From Erythrocercus mccallii (taxonomy: Eukaryota > Chordata > Aves > Passeriformes > Dicruridae): a stretch of DNA of 64,000 nt. Position numbers and translations under genes: made by a program. Location of the stretch: positions 124,001-188,000 of the forward strand of contig VZRG01000749.1 of NCBI GenBank assembly GCA_013397435.1. The letters run 5' to 3'. Positions 39,144 to 52,624 of the stretch are shown here, in pieces. The first letter of the stretch is position 1. Each line of letters opens with the position of its first letter. Under the pieces are notes generated by a model that searched no databases, had not been told where the DNA came from, and saw only the letters and a program-made list of their open reading frames with translations.

Positions 39144-42100
39144 AAGTATCTTTAGCCTTTCTTCCTGTTTGCTCTGGTTGCATTTTTGACACTGTGAGGA
39201 GAGTTGACATGAAGGTTTTGTGAAGACAAGATAATCCTTGACACTGTTCAAAGGAAACATTGAGTGATATAATAAGATTCCAAAGCCTTTGTCTTCATAT
39301 GACTTTGTGTTTGTGAATTCTGTGCCTATAAGCACCATACAACCACACTGTACTACAGAACTTGTGTGTTTAAGCTAATTTGTTCTCCTGACCTGCTCCA
39401 TGGGCAGTTCCAACCTGCAGTGCAAACAGATCTCTAATGTGTTTGATGTAGCCTTGGCTTTGGTCACTTACTGAGAAGAGATTATTTTAGCACTTTGGGG
39501 AAAAATGCTTCTTCTGTGAATCTTCACTGGTCACAAAAGTAGCCAAAAGATCGGTTCCTAGGCAGAGTTGCATGACAATTTTCCACCTCTCTTTTCCAAG
39601 ATCACAGGTCTCAAAACTGTCCTAATTAAGTGGTTGTAGCTATCATCACCTCATCACACAGCCCACCTGCTCCCCACCCTCTAACAAGGCAACTTTCTTC
39701 TGATCAATCCCTGTAACTGCCGATGTGAAATGGCTGCACCAAGAGCTTCATATTTGGTGTTGCCTCTTAATGACATTTTGCAAGTGAAAGTGACAAGGAG
39801 GAGAAAGCATTATGTCATTAACAAACAAGAAGAAGAGAGAAGTGTGGAGCCATCAGAGAACTTCAGCACAGAGCAGTGTGGGACAAGGGATGTGTATTTA
39901 TTTCCTGGAGACTTTTTACTAAAGGAAGTGCAGTATGAGAAAAAGTCCACTGAGATATCTATTGAGGTAGAAATAATTCAGAGAAAGTGGAGTAATACAT
40001 TTACCTCTGTTTTTTTCCAAAAAACATTAAGCAGTGTAGATGTTTTCTTAGCTCTATGAGACATTCAAGTGCGTTCATGTATGTTGTTGGGTTAATGGCA
40101 AATCAGTTATTGTTACTAGTTTTGTGGATCCCTGAATGTAACTTGGCCTTATCTCATGCCTGCCATTGCAAGGGAGATTTTCTATTATCAAACACAATAA
40201 AAAAGTTTGCCTGAATAATAAGCAATAACATCAGGTCAGCTCTGCAGAATTTCTTAGAACATTATCTTGCAAGACCATTTGTTTATTAATGGCATTCAGG
40301 TCAGGTGTCCAGAAGTCAGCCTTGTGGGACAGCAAACATGTTTGGATCTGCATTCATCTGGAGCTGCTGAAGAGGAGAAAGAGCTCTGGAAGGACCTGTG
40401 AGAGAAAGTGGTAGCTCTGAGTTTTGAAGGTTTGTAAGTCATCTGAATATTACCATGTATGAACTGAATCTTCAAAGCAAAGCTAAAAATGCCACCATTA
40501 TTGATCAATGAGACTGTATTGACAAGGTCTGTGTTCCCCCATTTTTATGGAAGAATGGCAGTAAAAAGTAGTGGAAAAACTCTAGGAGAAGTTCTAGACT
40601 TGATGGAGGAAATGGATATACTCCCAATAGCTTCATCTTGATGGTGAGATGAAATCTTCCCCAACATCAGTGATCCAAAAGACTAATGCCTGGTCCATGT
40701 GATCTCCTCAGAATCTGCCTTTAAATCATTATTCCAGACATCAGAGAGGGCAGGATCTCATCTCAAGAAATTAATCCCCAAGTCCACTGGTATTAAGAGC
40801 TTTTCCATGGGATCATTTGCCTTACTGGAAGTCTCTCTCACTTGATGGTGTTGATGGTGCTTTGTGTGGGAAGAATAAAATTAAACAGAGGAAAGCACTG
40901 AAGTGAACTGATATCTGGATTCATTGGAGTAGGACTGGGGAAAATTCTCCATTTGTTCTTACCTATGTCACTAGATCAGCTTGATGCTGAAGATCCTTTC
41001 CTCAAGAAACCAAATCAAACCAAATCAGACCAAAACAAGCAGACCCAAACCCCCAAAACTTCAGAAACCAACACTTGGAAGCTGTATTATAAATGGTGGC
41101 TACCTGCCTTGCCTCTGAGGGTCTTCTATATAACTACAAACAATTCTTTTGAAAGCATTATCTTCTGACAAAAATCTTGCAAAATGTGTGTTTTCTATTG
41201 CTGATCGTAGTCCCACTACAGACAGCTAGGACACAGAGATCCACATTTGGTCATACTCAGATGAGAGACTCCTGAAGACCTTGGAATTCTGGAAAATAAT
41301 GACTACATCACCCTAAGAAAATATGGGAGGTTTCATTTAGGAAAGGATGAAGATTTTCCTGTAACTATTTCTAACCATATCTATCATAAAAATTAAACAA
41401 TGTCCTTCCCCTACTCTCTTCTATTTTTTTCCATGAGTCGTAGACTATTTTTTTCCTACATAGAGATATTAGCATTGAAAATTGGGGCAAACAAATCTGG
41501 AGGAGTTTTTTTGTAATGTCATGTGGAGTTTTGTAATTGAGAAATACTGAAATGGACACATATATCAATCCAAAACTATCTCTTTTTTTCCTGATTGTTT
41601 AATTTGGAAAAGATGAACATCTTATCTTGTGTCTCCTCACTTTACTGGAGTTTTCATTGGTGCATATGGGCATGGATTATAACTTTCCTGTTTTCAGGCA
41701 GGGTGGGAGGGGAAGCAGCCCACAGATCAGGCCTAGTCTGCCTCAGTCATGGTAGCAGAATTCAGAGATGGATGGAGTGGTGAGAATGAAATTTGTGGTT
41801 TCAGTTAACTTAGTCTCTAGAATAAAAATTAAGACTATTGATGCAGTTTGGGGGTAGCGGGCTGAAAGACGTGTCAGAGGATTTTGTGGACACTCTGTGA
41901 TTTATGGCACCTATTGGTTTTAGGGATTTTGATCCCGCTTATCACCTGCCTTCTGTTTTAGATCAAGGTCCATGATTTCCTGGTCTGTCCCATAGCCCTG
42001 GAGGAAGGTTTCCAATTACATCTTGAACAACAAGGACAGCTTATCTGCATCTGCTCAGGCATGTGCAAAACAGACAGTCTGAGGGCTGAATCAAAATTTT

Positions 42101-43680
42101 CATGGAAGGTTTGTCACCTAATACTTTTCTGTGAATATAACTTGAATGGTCTGTAACAACAGGAAAGAGATCAGTTAGCTGCAAACGTGCCATGTTAGTG
42201 ACCTGTTTAATGGAATATTTCTCCTCAGATTACATGTGTACATTTCCAAGTGTGGGACCTCAGCTCACCTGACACCTGACAGATGAAGGTTTGAACAGGA
42301 GACCTTGTGGGACTTTCAGGTGCTGCCTGGGTGGGGATCTGTGGTGTGGCACACAAGCAGCCAAAGTAGAGCAGGATAGATGGCTCTGCATGTCCCTGCT
42401 CACCTTGTCCCCTGGGTACTCCTGCCCACTGGATGTTGCTGTCCTTATACTGCTGTAAATCTGGCTGCTACCTCTGCTCATTCCTTAGCTGACACCTTCC
42501 TCATTAATTGGTTGATACATTCCTGGTTTCTTGGTCAAATTACAACCAAAGAATTGCCTTTGTGCTTTCATGCATCCCATCTCAAAATTTGCCAGTCTTT
42601 TTCCTTCTGGCAGCTCTCTCCTGAGTTGGCTGAGTTTCAGTAGTGGAAGAACAAAGTACTTTTGCAGAAAGTACCATCAGCCAAAGCAGCTCTGCTCACT
42701 GTGATGGAGTTTTTCTTGGACCCACTCATGATTTCACCCAGGTTCCTTAAAAGCACCTGGGATTCAGATGAGAACACAGTATTAGCTCAGTGCTGGCCGG
42801 TGCATGGGAAGATCCCAACCATAGCCATCAGGATAATTTTTATAAGTAGAAAGCCTCTCAGCAAGGCTTTGCCCTACAAGACAAATTGGCCAGGAGGTCT
42901 CCAACTGCAGCCCTGGTATTGGTCCTGGCCCAGTGGTGTGGGCTGTGCAAGTATAGCAGAGCTGCCTGGGCAACTTTGCTTGATTGAAAGCCGATTATCA
43001 CTGCTGCTCTGAACTGTCTCTGAGTGTACAGCCCAAATGTTATTTGCGTTGTAGTAATGCCTTCAGGTTCCCAAAGACATTAAGGATGGACCTCACTCTG
43101 TTATACTCTCCTCATAGGAGACCATCACTGGCCCCATGAGCTGCCAGAATAAAGACAAATGCATCATTCTGTGAACTGTGCAGTTAATGAAGCTCAGATC
43201 CATACAGATTTGAAGCCTATGTGTCTATCCTTTTCCAGAGTGCTCCCTCCCTCCCCATTCCAAATCTTCACTCTCCTTCCAACTATTGCTACAGAAACAC
43301 CAATTTCTCACTACAGTGACATTTTTTCCCTTCCTCAGGCCCGGCCCCAGGCCAGGGGCAGAGCCCACCCGTGCTGTGCTGGGAATGGAGGCAGTACATA
43401 CCCTGGCTGTTTCAGAGCTGCATGTGTGGTTTGGGCAAGAAGCATGCACTCACTGCATGCCTGGAAAAAGGTTGCACTGAGGAGGGAGTTTCAGAGCTGC
43501 CTCTGGTGGGGCCACTGGGTTGGCTTTAATTCCTTAAGCTCACAGAAACATGATGCAAGCAGCTCTTCAGCCAGGGGGAGTGTTTGATGACATTAAAAAT
43601 GATCAGGTTCAATATAGCTTTATGCCTATTAAAACCATGTAAGATCTCCACCCAGATTTTTCCCAAACAATTCCTTTCTG

Positions 43681-43696
43681 CTTCTGATCTTCTGAT
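43681..43696. repeat. 8-bp tandem duplication
   Basis: CTTCTGAT is repeated twice in direct succession. Confidence 0.65.
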
Positions 43697-44804
43697 CTTT
43701 AAGTACTTCAGGACTGAAGTAGGAAGTCTTTATTGTTCTTTTAAGAAACTCTTTATTGGGAAAAGGAGCACTATTAAGCTGTGGAAAACACAATATCAAA
43801 GTTTGTGCAATTAGTATATGTAACAAAATCCCTTTCAAGTACATTTATCACCATATATCTAATCACCTTCTCTGCTGCAGCTGCAGATGCATTGTAGTCT
43901 CTTAAAAATGTAAATTAAATAATCCACTGATGAATCTGTTATGCAGATTTAGCATATTGATGAAGAGGATTTCAGGTGCATCAGAGAAGCATTTTTTTAC
44001 AGCATCCACCTGGTTATTACTGAGTCTTGGTGAGGAAAGGCTGTATGGTGGGATCTCTTTGGTCATCATGAGCACAAGCTCCAAATCAATGGTTTTGCCT
44101 GCATTTGGCTGGGCTGTAGTCTAAGGATCAAACATCATGCCCAGGCCCAACAGGGACACCTGAGATCTACATGTGTGTGTATTCGAATCAGCCCTCTGTG
44201 ACCTCTGAATGTCTGAGGCAGTGTTCTCTAATGCAACAAGGTGAATTTGAGAGACATTTGATCTTGGGCTACTATTGGATCTTCTCTGACTTCCATATCT
44301 TGTTTGGATATTTTTCTGCCTATCCATAGGTGCTTTCTAGTAAGAAGTGCATTTCCTAATCTTCCCACATAGTTAGTGGAACAAGAAAAGACTTGACTCC
44401 TTCTGAAATTGCTTTTATCTCCATTGTCTCAGTTGTGAGCCTACGAGAGTTGCAATCCTACTTTAGGTACTTTAAGATTACATTTGGGTGCATTTAGACT
44501 TGATTTCCATTCTCTCTTTGGTTACAACATTTCACGTCTAAGGAATGAAAGGTTTCTGTTACAGTGCTAATATCGTAGTACAACCTTTAGGAGAAACTGA
44601 AAGGCAGAAAACAACAGTGATCACAAGTGAAAAAGGAAAGCACGGTTGCTAACAGCAGAAAAATAACTTCCACCCGTGCTCCCATCCTGAGTTGTCAGCC
44701 TGCCACTAGACCTCACTACTCACTCACTTCTGCCTCCTCTGCTGGGCTGGGCAGCAGTTTTCCTTATTTTCTTTATCTTTTCAGTAGAGTTATAGAAATC
44801 AATT

Positions 44805-45065
44805 CAAGTAAGAAAAGGAAGAGAGAGAAGGAAATGATGAAGAGACGGGTGACAGTTAGGGGGTGGAAGTGAAAATGTGGGTGTGAATGCTAGAATGAGA
44901 AAAAGAGAGAGATCGTCTTTTAAAAACAGGAAACAGCTGATAAATAACCCTGAGTAAAGCCATGAGTACAGGAAAGAGTAGAGTAGACATGGGGAACACA
45001 GATCAAATAAAGAAGAAAATAAATGCAAATGAAGAATGAAGAAGAAGAGTAAGACAAGAAAACTG
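44805..45065 (+). other. Purine-rich strand-asymmetric tract
   Basis: Two long A/G-dominated stretches (about 44805-44912 and 44985-45065) are separated by less biased sequence. Runs such as AAGGAAGAGAGAGAAGGAAA and GAAGAATGAAGAAGAAGAGT have almost no pyrimidines. Such tracts can adopt non-B structures and can also arise from old simple-repeat expansion. No gene is associated. Confidence 0.6.
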
Positions 45066-45659
45066 AGTTTGGATAAGCTAATTTTGTTTACACTTTCAAA
45101 TAAAAGTTTCTTCCTGAAGACAACCTACATCACAGCTAAAAACAAAACCAAAAACAAAACAACAAATAAACCAAACAAGTGATGTCAGGAAGAAAAGGAT
45201 GACAACTCATACTCTCTGCCTTCAGTCTTCACAATAATCATGTGAAAATAGTTCTAAGCATGGAAATCCTGCTGCAGAAATCCACTTCTGCCAGAAGTCC
45301 TGCAATGGAGAGACTGCAACATCGATAAGCAACTCTTTGGAAGCCAGGCATGTATCCCACTTCATCTTGCACCACTTGCCTCCTTTTTTAGGTACATCTA
45401 TAAAAATGATTGAGAGGAAGTCGGGGGCAGATGTATACAAGAGATCAATTCTTTGATAGGACGCAGTGGCTTGTGGTTGGGTGTGTTTATCTCAGCTCCC
45501 TGGGCTTTCAGAGGCCTCCCTCTTCTGCAGGCTCCAACCTGCTCTTGTTGCTGGTTTTCCCTTGAAGGAATGTTAGGTTGCAGATTTTTTAAAACAGTGA
45601 TGTGAAATATCCTGCTTCTGTCACCATTGCCTAGTTGATGCTTTTCCTAAGACTCTTTG

Positions 45660-45695
45660 AATTAGTTGGAGCAGGGCCAGCTGCTCCAACTAATT
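45660..45695. repeat. Perfect 15-bp-arm palindrome
   Basis: AATTAGTTGGAGCAG (45660-45674) and its exact reverse complement (45681-45695) flank the 6-base loop GGCCAG. The context shows no transposon terminal repeat or CR1 sequence. It is a second short-loop perfect inverted repeat of the kind left by template switching. Confidence 0.9.
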
Positions 45696-46609
45696 ATTGA
45701 CAATTATTCTGGGGGAAGGATTGAATTCTTCCCCTTCTTCCATCACTACAAATCAAACTGGCCAGAGAGAAGAGAGGCTATTTTTATATCAGGTAACAGT
45801 GTTTGATGGAAGATAAGAAGAAACCATCAAAACTAAACTGTAGAGTTTCTACTTCTTGAAAGGAAAGCAACCTTGTCTACCAGCTTTTGCTAACTATAGG
45901 ACATCGGCTCCACAAAACTACCCCTTTAAGGATCTGGCCCAGACACAAGTAACCATCTGTAGATCTTGCAGGAACAGGAAATAATGGCAGGGAAAAGGAA
46001 AGCAAATGGCACCCTCTTTCACCTGGAGAAATGAAGAGAATGGGCAAAATTTTGCAACCCTTTGTAAGACGGTGTGGGAAAGATCAAGATTATCACCCAT
46101 AAAAATAAGCAAGACAAGCATATAAACAAAAATTTAATAACTAAATTACTCTAATCTTGCCAAGGGCCTTTAATTTATGGTGTTTAGCTTTAAAAAAGCT
46201 GCAGGGAGTCTATAATAGGAAGTTAAGCCAATCCAGAAAACATACAGCAGCTTTCCTAGTATCAGTAGAAGATCTGCTCTTAGGCATCTTCCAGGTTTTG
46301 ATGAGCTGGTGGTCATGGCAATCCAGGTAGATATTTGGTCTGGTGGTGGTGTGTTGAAAACCTTGGCTGTGGTAGGGGAGATCCCTGTCAGCAGGCTGCT
46401 GGTCTTCTCCTAGGTAAGGAACGTGCACTTCAGTGTGTGTTCAACCTTACTGTGTATTAAACAGCACATCTCCCAGGAAGTAAAAAGCAGGCTGCAAGCA
46501 GCATTTTGTTTAGCCAACTGAATTTTACAAGTCCAGTTTAAAAGCCTGTCCCTACATCTTCTGGATTATCTGATACAGGGATCAGTGAGACTGAAGGAGA
46601 GAAGAGAGA

Positions 46610-46640
46610 GGAGAACTGCTTTGTAAGGAGAACTGCTTTG
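46610..46640. repeat. 14-bp direct repeat, period 17
   Basis: GGAGAACTGCTTTG occurs at 46610-46623 and 46627-46640, separated by TAA, with no mismatch. Confidence 0.85.
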
Positions 46641-47101
46641 GTTGGGTGACTTACCAAAAAGACAACACAGATTAGTTGTGTGTATGATATGAATGGGAAC
46701 ATATTGACAAATTCCTCATGCATGGCTTCAGTCCTGTTTCTTCCAGCAAAGACACATGATTGTCAAGATGTTGCTAAGACTATCCCCATAGAGTTGGAGC
46801 CTTGGGGTCCTGGATTTGGGCAGATGTGCTCAGCATATCAAGCCATTTGGAAAGGATGATCTGTAGGTCGTTGTGAAATAAGTGTGAAATCCAGCAAGTG
46901 CCAGCATGAAGACTAGTGTGAATCTGCTATTCTGGAATTCCTAGACATTAATTTTGTGGGCCAGGGTACTCTGAAAATAACCTCATACATTCTTGTTGAT
47001 GCCATATTTATGCGTCTTGAATTCCAGCTCAGTTTATCAGATGGTGTCACATGCTATGCAGTCGAGGGAGACAGGTTTTAATTTGTTCCCTCTTTCTCCT
47101 A

Positions 47102-47120
47102 CCCACCCCCACCCCCCCCC
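47102..47120 (-). other. C-rich run; G-quadruplex potential on minus strand
   Basis: CCC-A-CCCCC-A-CCCCCCCCC on the plus strand gives minus-strand G-runs of 9, 5 and 3 separated by single T. The 9-run can supply two G-triplets, so four triplets are available. The plus strand could form an i-motif. No neighbouring gene gives it a role. Confidence 0.6.
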
Positions 47121-50100
47121 ATTAAAAAGTATTCTTTGCCTGGCTCCACTGCAGTCACCCCTTTAGTTTTTCATGATACTTTATTTTATTGTGCCTTTCA
47201 AGTAAGAAATCATGAGGACAAGCAGTTAATTTGGCTTTTATTTTAATGAGCTATAAGACATTCTTGTCTTCATCCATTCCTTTGGACTGTACCATGGAAA
47301 TTTTATACTTATGCCATTTTTTCCCCTTATGGTTCTTCTAGTGTTTACTTTTGTCCTTTATAGAGAGTATGAGGAGTGAGCCCTTCTGTTGATGTGTCTC
47401 GGGTTTTATGCTGCACCAAACTTCTTTGTGAGGGTCCCTTCTTCCACATCATTTTAGCATGCACATTATTTAGCTGAATTTTCTCAAAGTTGCAATTTGG
47501 GCTGTGTTGATTCATATTCATTTCTGAGTTGTGTATATACAGACAAGGAGCTGTGCATTTTTTTCCAAGACATATTTTTAGCTGTTTTTCTGACCACAGA
47601 TAGCTGACTGAGAGATTTCCTTGGAGATCGCTTGAGTTAACTTTGGATGTGGTCAGTGGTGACATTGCACGAGATGCAGACAACATACTGAGCTCTAACA
47701 CAGTTGGTACAGTTCCCACAAGTGCAATTACTGAGTAATCTCAGTGTTAGTTGCTGTAAACAGGGTAAGCTTGGTGTGGATGAGTCTAAAGCGAGTCCAA
47801 GCGCTAATCAGCACACTAAAGCATACCCAGATTCATATCACATACACTGTAATTACCAGCCAGCAGGAATCAGAACTGTTGACAGTGGACTGAGTCAACT
47901 AAATACTGGTAAGTGTGGACATGGATATGGCTGTGTGTTGGCCCCAGAGCTGATAGTCTAAGCTAAGCTTCAAGGCAACTTCTGAAAAGCCTGAGCTTTT
48001 GGAAATAGTTCCGTGGCATGAAACTGGAAAAGGAAGGAATTCAGAGCTCCTGAAGACAGATGAAAGTTGGCAGCTGATATCTGGTTTCAGTCTCCTAAAT
48101 TACAACTTACAGAACTGCTATAGCTGAACCAGTTAAGCAAGGCCTGACTTTGCTGGTATATAGAAAAAAAATCTGTATCTGCCTGCTGTGATGGCAGTCA
48201 CAGCTTTCTCCTGTTGGTTGTCCCAGCAAGCCTCCACCCGCACTGGGAACTTAAGCTACTCCTGATGTCTCTAAAATATGTACAAACACAGCTTCTCATG
48301 ATGTGCTGGCTGAGTCCAGATGATTAAAACAGAGCAGGAATTCCTGTTCTCCTGGGTTTAGTGAATATAGATTATCCTGCTCCAAAGTAAGTTATCAAAA
48401 GTCAGGGATGTGGTTTATTAACATAGAAATAAAAAGTTTCAAACTGGATTTCTCTGGGGCAGAGGGAGTGACTAGTGTAAATTAATTGTGTGATGCCACC
48501 AAAGCTTAGAGGCTTGAAAAATCTGGGAAAGGAGGGGAAATATCTGGTTGCTACCAGAATAATAACTACAGTACTGCTATTGTCAAGACAAGAAACTAAA
48601 GCTGCATTATGCAGGGTGTAGATGTTTCAATCAAAGGGGAGTTTCATGCTCTCAGCACTGGGTGAGATATGCTCTTTGTCTGACAGATATTGAGAGGGAT
48701 AATTCTCTAGCAGCTTTCAAGTAAACAGAGGCAAAATTGAAGTTTGCACTGGGAGATCAAACTGTATTAGGCAATAAAATTTGCTCTGACTTACACTGTG
48801 AGTGCCTGCACTGGCTCCCAGGTGGGTGAATACGACAGGGGCAGCGCTGGGGCTGCATGGGTGCTGCTAATGCACGTTGTTTGTTTCTGTCACTATTCTT
48901 CCTGTTTCTCAAGCACTAAAGCTAACAGTAAATTAACCAAGAATGACAAAAATCCCTTTGGCATGTCTCCAAATCCCTCCCACCATCTGTAATTTATTGT
49001 GACTTAATTTTGGGCCAATATTTCCTTCTTGTTGAAAAAATTGCCCTACTGTTCCCTTTAGCTCTTTGACCTATGACTCAAAAAGCAGCAGCCTTGGTGC
49101 ACTGCTTGTTTGTGTGAGCCCTGGCACTTGAAGAAGAGCCTAAGTAGACAAAAGATATATATCTAATTAATGCCTCTCCTGCTGCCTTTTTTTTTTTGTG
49201 AAGTTTATTTAAAATGTAGGAATATTGATTTCTCTTCACATTAATTAGATTAAAATGCAGTGGATATTTTGCTCTTTTTTTTCCTCCCCAGAGGTATTAT
49301 CCAAACTTCATTTAGATTCTTGTCTACTCAGTTCATATATTGGCTATTTTCATCCCCTCTGCACCATAGATTGCTGCACTCCTCAATGCCTCTTGCATTC
49401 CACCCTGAGAGGTTGCAACAAGTATTGGAAAGCATAACTAAAGAAATATTTTTACTTCAGTAAACTTGATTGCTGTTCAAACATCAACCAACTATGCTGT
49501 TTGTTTTAAGACACTATTGTTAGCATGACCCCATTAACTGCAAATTTGCTTGTTATGTTCTCAGAAATCTGAAAAATCAATAGGTAAGGACCATGAACTC
49601 TGGAAAAATGCACCCTGTTCATGTGGTATAAGATGGGAAAGCTGAAAGTGGAGTAGTCTGAGTGATGTCAGAAATAAAGGAGTTCCACCTCAAAAATAAC
49701 TTTTCTGAAAATTTTCCTTGTAAAATGTTAAAACTTCTTTTTCTTTTTTCCAGGAAACTTGAAATAGGAAAAATAGCTTTTTAAATTAAACATGACCTAA
49801 TCAATATATGTAGAGAAAGGGGAAATAGAAGAAAACAATGAAGGAATTTGATGGAGACACCAGAAAAATGCAATGTCTTAAAAGAGTTAAGCAGGGGTCA
49901 GAGGTTGCCATGCTTGTGAAAATTTGGCTGTAACTGGCTAAAGATGGGGGAAGCAAGCTGGTTTTGTTTTGATTTGGTTTGTCTTTTTTTGTACTGAAAG
50001 CAGTCATAGTGAGAGTTACTGAACTCACTGAAAAATGTAGCAACACATTGCATGAAAGCTGTTTCTATTACAATTTAGTTTTCTGAAAATTCTGTTGATC

Positions 50101-52367
50101 TGACCTATACAATAGGTGGGTGCTGAAAAAATAGAAAATCTCCTCTTTTTTTCCCCCACAAAATGCTATCAATATCCCCAAATTTTCAAAAGGAAGAGTG
50201 GTGGTAGTGCCACTGTGGTAACACACGCCACCCAGATGGTTCTTTCTAAAAACATTTATGTTCCATATATTACTAGCCATAGCACATATTCTCATTCTGC
50301 TCTAGCACTTTCATTTGCTGCAGCTTCTTATAATAACCATGTGCTACTTGGGATTCTGTTAAGTGATGTGACATACGTATCACACTTCAGTGGTTCTTCT
50401 GTTCTTTAAGGCAAGACACTTAGAGAGTAGGAGTTTTGCATATATGTATTGCATACATAGCATGAGGTTATTGGAAACCCTTTCACAGGCAGTGCTGGCT
50501 GTGGAGTTGGTGGTTTGATAAAGGCTTCATTTTGTCCTAAACTAGCCCCAGAAGTTTCCCTTTCTTCAACTGATGAGGCTGTCACCAGCGAAAATGCCCT
50601 GGCTGGAAGCTCTCTGGGTTGGAGGAAGAAGGTGAACAGTGGTCTGCAGCCCAGAGCCTTACAGGAGAATGATCAGATGCCCTGAAGTAACTGCAGTATG
50701 AGTAATTAGGGTTTGCTGTGGGGGCAGTTATTGTGTTTTGCTTGTTTGTTTGTTTTGTTTTCCATCCAGTGAATATTGTAGAATGAAATTCTGTCTCAGT
50801 TGTGGCTACAACAAAACTGAGCTGTGCTGTAGACATTGTTGAAAGCCATCCTTAGCCTGGCTACTACAAACCAGCTGAATAAATCTATCCAGTTTGCCTA
50901 CTGAGGAATGGAGCAGCATCAGACATTTGTTTTGATCCTTCAGCATCATTCCTCTTCATTTGGGTTGTCTCAACTCTTTATGATCTTGCAGCTTTCCTGT
51001 GCTGTTACATATACCAGTATAAACTGTTACACCATGGAATGTCAGAGATGATGGTGTCATGAATAAATTGACAACATTTTCATGAAAATACACAAGGAAA
51101 GGTGTTTATGGAGGACTTGTCTTGCACCAGCTGAAAATATTCTGGAGCACTGTGCTGGGAAGAGATAGCAAGATATCAGTAGTATAGTTAGAGCAAGCCT
51201 AATCTAATCTGAGTTTTTCTTGGATAGAGAAGGAAAGTCCTGTAGATAGTAACAGTCCTGTGGCTTGGCACCAAGCTTGGACACAATATAGGTCCATGCT
51301 AGAACTATAACTGTTCTAGGTAAAGGCATTTCTTACCACTGAAGCTTTGTTGAACGTTGCAAATTTAGAGTTGATTCCCAGCTCCAGAATTTATACTTTC
51401 TTTCTATGCAGACACAAAGTGCATCAGACAAAACAAATGTAAAATAAGGTAAACTTCAAACTGGAAACATGATTTGTATTTCTTAGAACCTACTCCCTCA
51501 CTAATCTGAAGAGACAATGTTTTTCCTTTGGTCAAATATTTAAACTGTTTATTCTACATTTTACCTCAGTAAAGTACTTGTATTTATTGTATTGATTTTG
51601 TCTGCATTGCTGTGAAACTACCATACTGAATAACGCCATACAGAAATTTCTAATTTTCTTTCTTGAAGGCTTCTCTCCTGAACACTATCTCTAGCTCACA
51701 GATGATCAACATATATTATTAGTATGGGATTAGTTGGAAATTGTTCAGCAGATAATATATCATCATCTTAGATCACTTCAGTGGTTAAAGCTACATTTTG
51801 GTTCTGCAACATTTAAAGGATTTTCACAGTTCGCTTCTAGGCATGCCCAGTCCCTTTTCTTATCTTTATACAGCCATGGTTATAAACTGTACAAGTCAGA
51901 TCAATAAAAAAGGATTTTGAAGAAGGGTGAAAATAAATGTCATGCTTCATAATTTCTTTTAAGACATCACTATCTTTATTATTGTCACACCTACACTTTG
52001 CTAAAAATAAGCACAGGTTAGAAGCCAGAGTTAAATTAATTTTCAGATATGTCCTTTTCAGGTGTTCCCAAAGAAATATTTGAAACTCGTATTATGCACC
52101 ATCAGTCTTCCAAGTTATATGCCTTCAAAAACTCAGAAACAAATCTTCTCCAAGCTTCCAGCCCAAAGGATTCGTGACACTGTCACTCGCTGTGAAATCC
52201 CCTGTGAGCCTTTCAGGCCCTAATGCCCTCTCAGAGGAGAAAACTTTGCCTGATGCTGAGTTTGGGGGATAAAGTTGCTGGTGGTTCTTTCGGATTTTCA
52301 TGTGTAAAAACACCTGTGGGAAGGAAGACAAAGGGTAGTCAAGAAGAGAAAGCCAGATGCTGACAGT

Positions 52368-52624
52368 GCAGGAGGCACTGGGCACAAGTTAAAGCACACG
52401 GAATTCCGTCTGAAAACACTTTCTTCTCTTGGGGGGATGTTCAAACTCTGGCACAGGTTGCCCAGAGAAGCTGTGGAATCCCTGTTGGTGGAGATACTCA
52501 AAACCTGACTGGATATAGTCCTGAGCATCCTGCTCTGAAAACATGAGGTTGGATGAGGCGTCCTCCAGGAGAAATCCAGGTACAAGGGGCTGAGGGACCA
52601 TTCCAGCCTCATCCATTTTGTGAG
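52368..52624 (+). mobile_element. CR1 LINE 3' fragment, plus strand
   Basis: GAATTCCGTCTGAAAACACT, ACAGGTTGCCCAGAGAAGCT, GTGGAATCCCTGTTGGTGGA and GGGACCATTCCAGCCTCATC follow the CR1 ORF2 end and 3'-UTR in sense orientation. The copy closes with a degraded CATTTTGTGA terminus. Its wording differs from the 28410 and 29556 copies, so it probably belongs to another CR1 subfamily. It is 5'-truncated and non-functional. Confidence 0.92.

Larger units (their letters stand above)
39144..52367. other. Unique non-coding DNA, no gene recognised
   Basis: This is the longest block free of recognised elements. It contains an unassigned 109-codon frame with a good ATG context (39730-40059) followed by AATAAA at 40196-40201, and a 142-codon frame in a GC-rich patch (43159-43587) with no protein-like features. 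Also present are A/C-rich low-complexity runs near 41005-41060 and 45135-45175, a purine-rich tract, a perfect palindrome, small duplications and a C-rich run. None amounts to a supported gene. Confidence 0.5.

Noticed and set aside
43159..43587. 142-codon open frame, the longest in the window
   Set aside because: It falls in a locally GC-rich patch. It shows no domain, signal peptide or family motif, and the length is compatible with chance in 64 kb.
47345..47719. 124-codon minus-strand frame
   Set aside because: It begins at GTG rather than ATG, has no recognisable motif, and no supporting splice or poly(A) context was seen.
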